Translations under genes and position numbers: made by a program
Shown: piece by piece, positions 57,850 through 64,000 of the stretch
Layout: each line of letters starts with the position of its first letter
How positions within the stretch are numbered: the first letter of the stretch is position 1
Notes under the pieces: generated by a model
What the model saw: only the letters and a program-made list of their open reading frames with translations
The model's database searches: none
What the model was told of the DNA's origin: nothing
NCBI GenBank assembly: GCA_030549775.1
Contig: CM060174.1
Location: 19,186,193-19,250,192, forward strand
Direction of reading: 5' to 3'
Source of the DNA: Tamarix chinensis
Taxonomy: Eukaryota; Streptophyta; Magnoliopsida; Caryophyllales; Tamaricaceae
DNA: 64,000 nucleotides

Positions 57850-60800
57850 GTTGTGCCCTTTTCCTTATTCACAAATGATATAGGTCAATTATCCAGTCAA
57901 TACTCCATTCATAACCAATTAGTCATTTCGACCATTGGTCAAGTATATAAACCAACTTTTATTCTATTTGGTCATTCATGCCATTACTTCAGTCCTTATT
58001 CAATTATTAACTATTCACTTGGTCATCATTCATATTTTATCAACCAATTACTTATCATCCTTATTTTATTATCATCGAGCAATGGACTATGCACCACCCT
58101 ATGGTCTCTTATACCATGAAATCCTATCTAAATAAGGGACATAAAGTCCATGTAGAAGCCAATCACTAGAATGGACATAAGTCCAGGCCGAAGTCAACCA
58201 CCTAGATAACCAAACCCTTTAGTATCAATACCACCTAGTATATCATCAGTGTTTAGAGTGGGTAAGGCATTGAAACCTCATAGGATCCCATCTGAAGGCA
58301 CCCAAAATGCCCGAAGTTAGACTTACCCTTGGTAGCTAATAGAGGATTGGGTAACCTGGACCCATACTCAACTCGGTTGTCTTTTTCTTTACGTGATTAG
58401 TATATTATTCATAAGGATAAGTGATCACACAAGGCCCATATAAAAGTAAGCAAGGAAATTTCCATATTTATTCTATATCAATCATTTTCTTTCCATCTTC
58501 CCAACTATGTGGATTTCCAGTTATCTTTGTACCATATTGTTCAACTCCATCTTATCATTTTGTTCAAACATATGTTGAGTTTCATTACACTTTTTCAATA
58601 TCGTCACTTATCATAAGTAAAATACTCATTTAGAATTTACATTACTCGTAGAGTACATCATAAACTATGATCCATTTAATTCTTTCATTAGGCCAATAAT
58701 ATATGATAAAATATTTTTTTACCCCATTAATAATCTTGGTATAGTCCCAAATATAGCCTCAAAGAATAACCAAACCGAAAGAAAACAAACCATGTAAACC
58801 AGCCGAACTAGTCGATCAGTCTGGCCCAACCGGTCGATCAGTTTGGGTGACCAGTCAAAAGGTTTGACTCAACCAAGTCATTCTTTTCCTCAAATTGGTC
58901 AATTAGTTTGGGAAACCAGTCAACTATTCATGGACTAGTCGATCAATTCTACCCAACTAGTTAATTTGTTGGGTCAATCAATCGATTGTTTTAGGAACTA
59001 ATTGATCAGTTTGATTTAGCAGTCGATCGGTTTTCCCTAACACAGAACCAAACCATAAATTTCATGTGTAATCTTACATATAAATTATCGTTAACCACAT
59101 TAAAACATGCATCAACATAGTCTAGCACATTTCCAACTGAATTAACTTACATTTCTCAACATGGAATCAAAATATCCTATTTTTTCCACTTTTCATGCTT
59201 TTTACTCAAATTATGTCATCTATCCAATCAAATCACTTATGCAGGCTATAGACACTTATGCCAACATGTAGAAATCAACTTAAATGAACACAAAACATGT
59301 AGGAATACTTATTAACCATTTTAGAAGCAATAATCACTTACTTAATGTAGGTAAAATCCCCTTTTAAACCAAAAGTTCCAATTGTGAAATTCTTAGCTTT
59401 TGAAACCTTAAAACCCCAATCTCAAACTCAAAAATTTACACCAAAGCCTTATTAAATTTTCAAACTTAAATTAGAAGAAAAGAATAACATACCAACTTTA
59501 GGCTAAATAGAGAAATGCTCAATTGAACCACTCAAACTTTTTCCTAAAATCTAACTCTTCCTTACATAACAATTGAAACAAGAGAGAGCTAGAGATAGGA
59601 CCATAAGAGTGTAAGAAAATTGGTTGGCAAGGCTTAAAGTGTAGAAAGCAAATAGTGAATACCAAACTTAGAGATTTTAATGGCTAAAATAAATGGTGCA
59701 TACAAGAGATGATTGGGGTTATTTATAGCCAACTAATTTAGTAAAATCATAGAGGAATTAGGAATCAACTTGAAACCCTACAAATTACCGTTTGAATTCG
59801 AGATAAATGGATAGATTTCATCCAAGATATGTTGACCTATTCTCTAGAGCTCAAATGGTATTTCTAGAGAATGTAGGTTAATTAGGCCAAAATTAGCATG
59901 CACAGGAGAAGAAATGGAAGGTCGACATGGAATGAATCTTCCAGCTACTCAGAGTCATGCCTGAGATAGAAGCATTGATCCCAAAAATGTGCTGAGGAGA
60001 AAGGTGAAAGAAGTCAGGGCCGAGGTCATCCCCCCTAATTATCCCAATTGACCTCTAGATTGATTCGAGGCAATATTTCAGGCGAAATGCATAATGAAAA
60101 TGGTTAGGAATATCTTAAGGAAAATTTGACATGAATTGGTTCGGTCTAAGAGATTTAGAAAAAAAAAATAAACTCAAAAAATATGCCTTGCTTGACCAAC
60201 CAGTCCATGGGTTTGGTCTTATCAGTCGAATATTCTATAAACTAGTCGATCGGTTTAGTTAAGAAAATCCAATTTGTTGAAACAATAAACTAGTCATTTG
60301 GTTTGCTTAAAAAACTTAATAAACTCTATTTTTCAGCATGATTTTAAATCAAACTTTGCCTCAAACCAAATCATAACATTAAATCAAAATCAAGGGTCTA
60401 AAAATTAGCAACATTCTCAATCAACCATTTTACAAAAATGTGAGGTATTATAAAAAGTTAGGATTTAGTATCCAATTATGTAAGAAATGGTACATGTATT
60501 TGAAAATAATGAAAATAAATAAATAATTTTTAATTCATTTTAACTCAAAAAACACCAAAATATAATAATCCTCTAAGTTTCAAAAAATATTAGGTAACTA
60601 AAAATGTTTTTTCAATACGTAAAACATGATAAAAACTTAACTAAAACAAAATTGGTGTTTTTTATTGTTGAAACCTCCATTAACATTTTGAAAATGATTA
60701 CAAAACTTTAAAAAATCCAAATAATTCAAATATTATCAATTTTAAATAATTTAAAAGAAGTTATATGGGCAAAAGTGGCTAATAAAGTCTCACAAAATAA

Positions 60801-60951
60801 AATTGTGAGTCAAGATGTAAATAATGGAACAAAACATTTTGAATCGTAATCATGGTTTTAGTTTTTCTTAGAGATGTAATAAGTCTTTTAATTAACATAA
60901 TTTTCCCCATATATAATATTAAATATATTTTTAAAAAGTGAGGTCTTACAC
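57850..60951 (-). mobile_element. Probable diverged LTR on the minus strand
   Basis: On the minus strand LTR-like starts occur at 60951 (TGTAAGACCTCACTTTTT) and 60449 (TATAATACCTCACATTTTTG), both similar in style to TGTAATATTTCATCC at 49451. Downstream come CGATCG/GACTAGTTT phrases (60180-60300, 58790-59045) like those of the 49451 LTR and, near 58150-58340, GGTGGTATTG..GGTAAG phrases comparable to its GGTATC repeats. No terminal boundary at the far side and no coding domain could be identified. It may be a relative of the 49451 LTR inserted in the opposite direction. Confidence 0.35.
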
Positions 60952-61959
60952 TCATTAGAAAAAAAATGGAGATTCATACTTCAACTTTTTGTGCAGTATG
61001 ACTTCATCCAACTACTATCATCCAAGGACCAAATAATAGATCATCTTATTTTTAGGTCTCTAGAGCCTCTACTGTACCCACAACTTGAATTGGATGTGGG
61101 GAATCAAGCATCTTCAAAGTAATGGAATATTGAGTTTGTATACACATTTTTCGAACGTAGTTGATGCACCCACAATTGAAACATAACATATGTAGATAAG
61201 CCCTAATTTACAACATAACTATAACTTGATATTTTATATGAATATAATAATAGAAATTATAGGTGGATAATATGTATTAGATGTGTTAATTATGTGTGGT
61301 TGGGTTGGGGTGGAAGATGAATAAGGTTAACTAGATAAAAATGGAAGATTAGGATTTTTGGTGCCAGCCAATTGAATAGGGGTTTAAAGCTAAACTATTA
61401 GGTGTTGAGGTAGGAACATTTAGTATGAGGGGATTGGGCAAACAACCAACAACCAACTAAGCGTTGACTAGAGTTATTTTTTTTGCAATTTTTTTTATAT
61501 TTTTTGGGTCATTCCTTCATCCTTGTAGGACTTCCTTTGACCTTCCCTCACCATAAAATTAGATCATTGTTTGTTCCCTTGCCTTTTCCTAAGATTTTGG
61601 CGATAATCACTTAAATTCACCTCTCACCCACTCCCTTACATCTTGTACTTTAACCTTTTACTCATGTGTTGAGAAAACAAACCTGGGTTAACTTCTCTTT
61701 ATTCCCTTGTTAATTTTTTAACCATCTCACCCTTCCTTATTCCCTTTGTGCTTTGTTTTCCTCATTTATTCAACCCTTGTTACATTTTTTTCTCTTCTCT
61801 TTCAAAGTCTTTTGCAAATTTCTACTTTAAGGTCTAAGTATATAGCCTCATTCATTCCCCTAGAAGATATATGGCCCTCAGTTTGATTTGGATTTCGATG
61901 GGTGTCTAAGTATGTTAATTAGGTCATATATCTTCTCTACCTAGTTATTTATGCTTCTT
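60952..61959. other. Intergenic DNA without a recognised gene
   Basis: AT-rich, with a pyrimidine-rich part between 61500 and 61860. No coding or RNA signal that I can support. Confidence 0.4.
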
Positions 61960-62109
61960 ATAAGAGATACATACTTATGGATTAGGTGTCCTTATTGTTA
62001 AGGTATCGTGCTTCCTTCATGTGTCAATGCAACTAGAGTACCTTAGTGTCCTTAGATTGATAGTCAATAGGATATTATGCTACCTTTTCAAGCCGGTATG
62101 ATTAGAGTA
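61960..62109 (+). mobile_element. Decayed family-1 LTR fragment (plus strand)
   Basis: ATACTTATGGATTAGGTGTCCTTA, then AAGGTATCGTGC, TACCTTAGTGTCC and CCGGTATGATTAGAGTA match the 45770-45930 part of LTR copy c in degraded form. It ends where copy e begins on the other strand, so copy e appears to have inserted into an older family-1 LTR. Confidence 0.55.
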
Positions 62110-64000
62110 TGTAACACCCCCAAAATTCACTACTGAAAAATTTCGTTTTATTTAAAAGAGTTAGCAGAAGCATAATACAAGACTGTGAATTCTGGAGATA
62201 TTACCACCACACTTAGTACTAGGCTGGTTCACTCCTACTGTTCCAGTACCAAGTGCTAAGGCTAAAAGTGTAAAACACAATTTACAACCCATTTTTAAAT
62301 CATAGTAGCATAACCAAACTATTTACAAGAATAAAATCCACTGGTGGTGGTTACAATAATAACAATAACATTAAAAACAAGAATTTAAAAGAGAAAGAGA
62401 AAAACCCTAACAGTTCCAGATAATTCATTACTCTCTTTTCCGTTTCCCACTTGAATAACACCTAAAAATGACCTACAAGGGACACTGCCCATTGAATAGG
62501 CAGGGGCCCCACAAATGAAACCCTTCAGTACTATGGTACTGAGTAATCCTTTAAAAACACACTTACAAGTAGGCCCACAATGCAACACATAAAACAAAGC
62601 TATATACTTATATAAATAGAAATGCATGCATCACAATCACATACTTAACATTCACACCCTTAACGAGTCCATCAATGTTAATGAGTCATAATGCAAAATC
62701 AATACTTTCGGGCCTTAAGCCATTAGTCCATCATGATTCAATCATCTCTCAGATTTTATATCCATGTGAGTGCGGGAACCCCACAATTATAGCCGGTGGA
62801 CCGGTCATGCAGGGCAACATGCTCCTGGCCACTATTATTCGCCAGTGGACCGGTCATGCGGGGTAAAATGCTCCTGGCCACTATTATTCACCAGTGGACC
62901 ATTCTAGCCCCGACTTACATGGTGTTCCACTATAAGTGATTAGTATTTTTCCATAACTTTATCTACATCCATGACTGATTTCATTGAGCTCGGGACCCCA
63001 ACTATTATTGCTAGTGGATCGGAATATATATCAACATCATCCAAGGCAACACGCTCCTGGGCTACTATTATATCTGGTGGATCGGTACTCATAATCATCT
63101 ACCAGGGCATCACGCTCTTGGGCCACTATTTTATTCGGTGGATCAGTACTCATAATCATCTACCAGGGCAACATGCTCCTAGACCACTTTTATATTTGGT
63201 GGGTCGGTACTCATATCATAATTTAACCGGACCCAGCTCATTAATCTTTCACTTCCATGATTAGTGTTTTTCCCTTTTTAATCAGCACAACAATTCCATT
63301 TATTTGCCTTAGACGGAAGATCAAGAACCCGGGACACAAAGGTACACCGATCGTACTGGTGCATACATGCTACTTGATACCCTTCAACCATCAACCCAGG
63401 GACGCAAAGGTACCCTAGTCGTACTAGTGCATAAAGCTACTCAGTACCTTACCGACAAGGACACCTAATCCATAAGTATGCATACCCCCTAAATAGGTCC
63501 GTAGAGCTAGATAGAGTAAGATATAGGGCCTGGATAGGGCACAAAGGCACACCAACAAATACCAGAATAATCATGGGCTAAACCACGTCTTTAGGGTAGT
63601 GACCCCTAAAGAGCCACCATTTCTGATCTCGAGGTCTTTCACTTTAAGTATTAGTGTCTTAATTAAGGTAATCACGAAAAGCACAACAATTAGATACTTA
63701 TTCACTTTAGATCGTTCTGGTATCATTAGGTATTTCTTATTCAAACAGTTATCTAAGATAACATAGAGGAATCATTAAGGCCATCATAACCTCATCCAAT
63801 TCTGATTTAGGATTCGTTCTCGTAATACTTACTAATCATCAGATACTCTTACCTTACTATTTAGTGTTACTTGAGTCTTATTACGAACCTCCAGTGTCCC
63901 ATCAACATGTTAGCTATGAATTACTGATTTACCCCTTACTTGTATAGTTATTAAGACATCCCTTCCTTACTTGCCAATTTACCATATCACCCTTTAGGTT
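62110..64000 (-). mobile_element. Family-1 long LTR, copy e (runs off the window)
   Basis: The minus-strand LTR end lies at 62110 (TGTAACACCCCCAAAATTCACTACTGAAAAATTTCG on plus, broken here at words), followed inward by the stem-loop (62210-62255), GGGCAGTGTCCCTTG-type sequence (about 62480), TCCACCGG-like blocks (62770-63230), the GGTACACCGATCGTACTGG / CTACTCAGTACC segment (63340-63470), and the start of the GGTAATTTT array at the window end. The order equals copy c, with the same phrases. A partner LTR and any internal region would lie beyond 64000. Confidence 0.85.

Noticed and set aside
1..64000. tRNA or rRNA genes
   Set aside because: I looked for the conserved T-arm (GGTTCGAATCC-like) and A-box patterns and for rRNA-like blocks and saw none convincing; a covariance-model scan would be needed to exclude them.

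Overview
This window is nuclear DNA from a flowering plant, probably a eudicot. It is very AT-rich, carries long trinucleotide microsatellites, and is dominated by nested LTR retrotransposons of the Ty3/gypsy chromovirus type whose primer sites match the plant initiator-Met type. Only one intact host gene is visible: an intronless BAG-family co-chaperone gene (IQ motif plus BAG domain) at 31365-32603 (+). It has a TATA box, a perfect three-unit heat-shock element and a poly(A) signal. A 727-bp hAT-type MITE with a perfect 8-bp target duplication sits directly upstream of its promoter.

Layout. 1-5.75 kb: AT-rich, no recognised gene. 5.76-6.5 kb: a decayed LTR related to element A. 6.6-9.8 kb: a long family-1 LTR with huge (TTA)/(ACT) microsatellites. 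9.8-15.2 kb: AT-rich intergenic DNA. 15382-22265: element A, a complete but decayed gypsy element with 5-bp target duplication ATATA; it splits a minus-strand reading frame that is open across the target site. 23.7-24.8 kb: decayed family-1 LTR. 25.3-25.5 kb: Ty1/copia reverse transcriptase relic. 25.5-30.4 kb: AT-rich, no gene. 30.4-32.7 kb: MITE plus BAG gene. 33.06-35.01 kb: 3' end of gypsy element B (minus), a relative of A. 35.01-36.67 kb: family-1 LTR (minus). 36.67-48.86 kb: gypsy element C, whose reverse transcriptase is interrupted at 40690 by a 6.2-kb gag-only element (40691-46885, duplication AAAAC) with a 4.6-kb LTR. 48.86-57.85 kb: 3' end (chromodomain, polypurine tract, LTR) of a Del/Tekay-like element, its LTR interrupted by a 4.9-kb probable solo family-1 LTR (50106-55016). 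57.85-60.95 kb: probable inverted, diverged LTR. 62.11-64 kb: another family-1 LTR (minus), running off the window.

The recurring theme is one family of very long LTRs (family 1, six copies or fragments). Copies share terminal sequences, a conserved imperfect stem-loop about 130 bp from the LTR end, tandem blocks centred on GGTCCACCGGCTATAATAGTGG, AGGGTTT-containing minisatellites or GGTAATTTT arrays, and pyrimidine- and CCG-rich 5' parts. The best preserved insertion carries only gag, so it looks like a non-autonomous gag-only (TR-GAG-like) element. All lineage names come from motif recognition by eye, not database searches.
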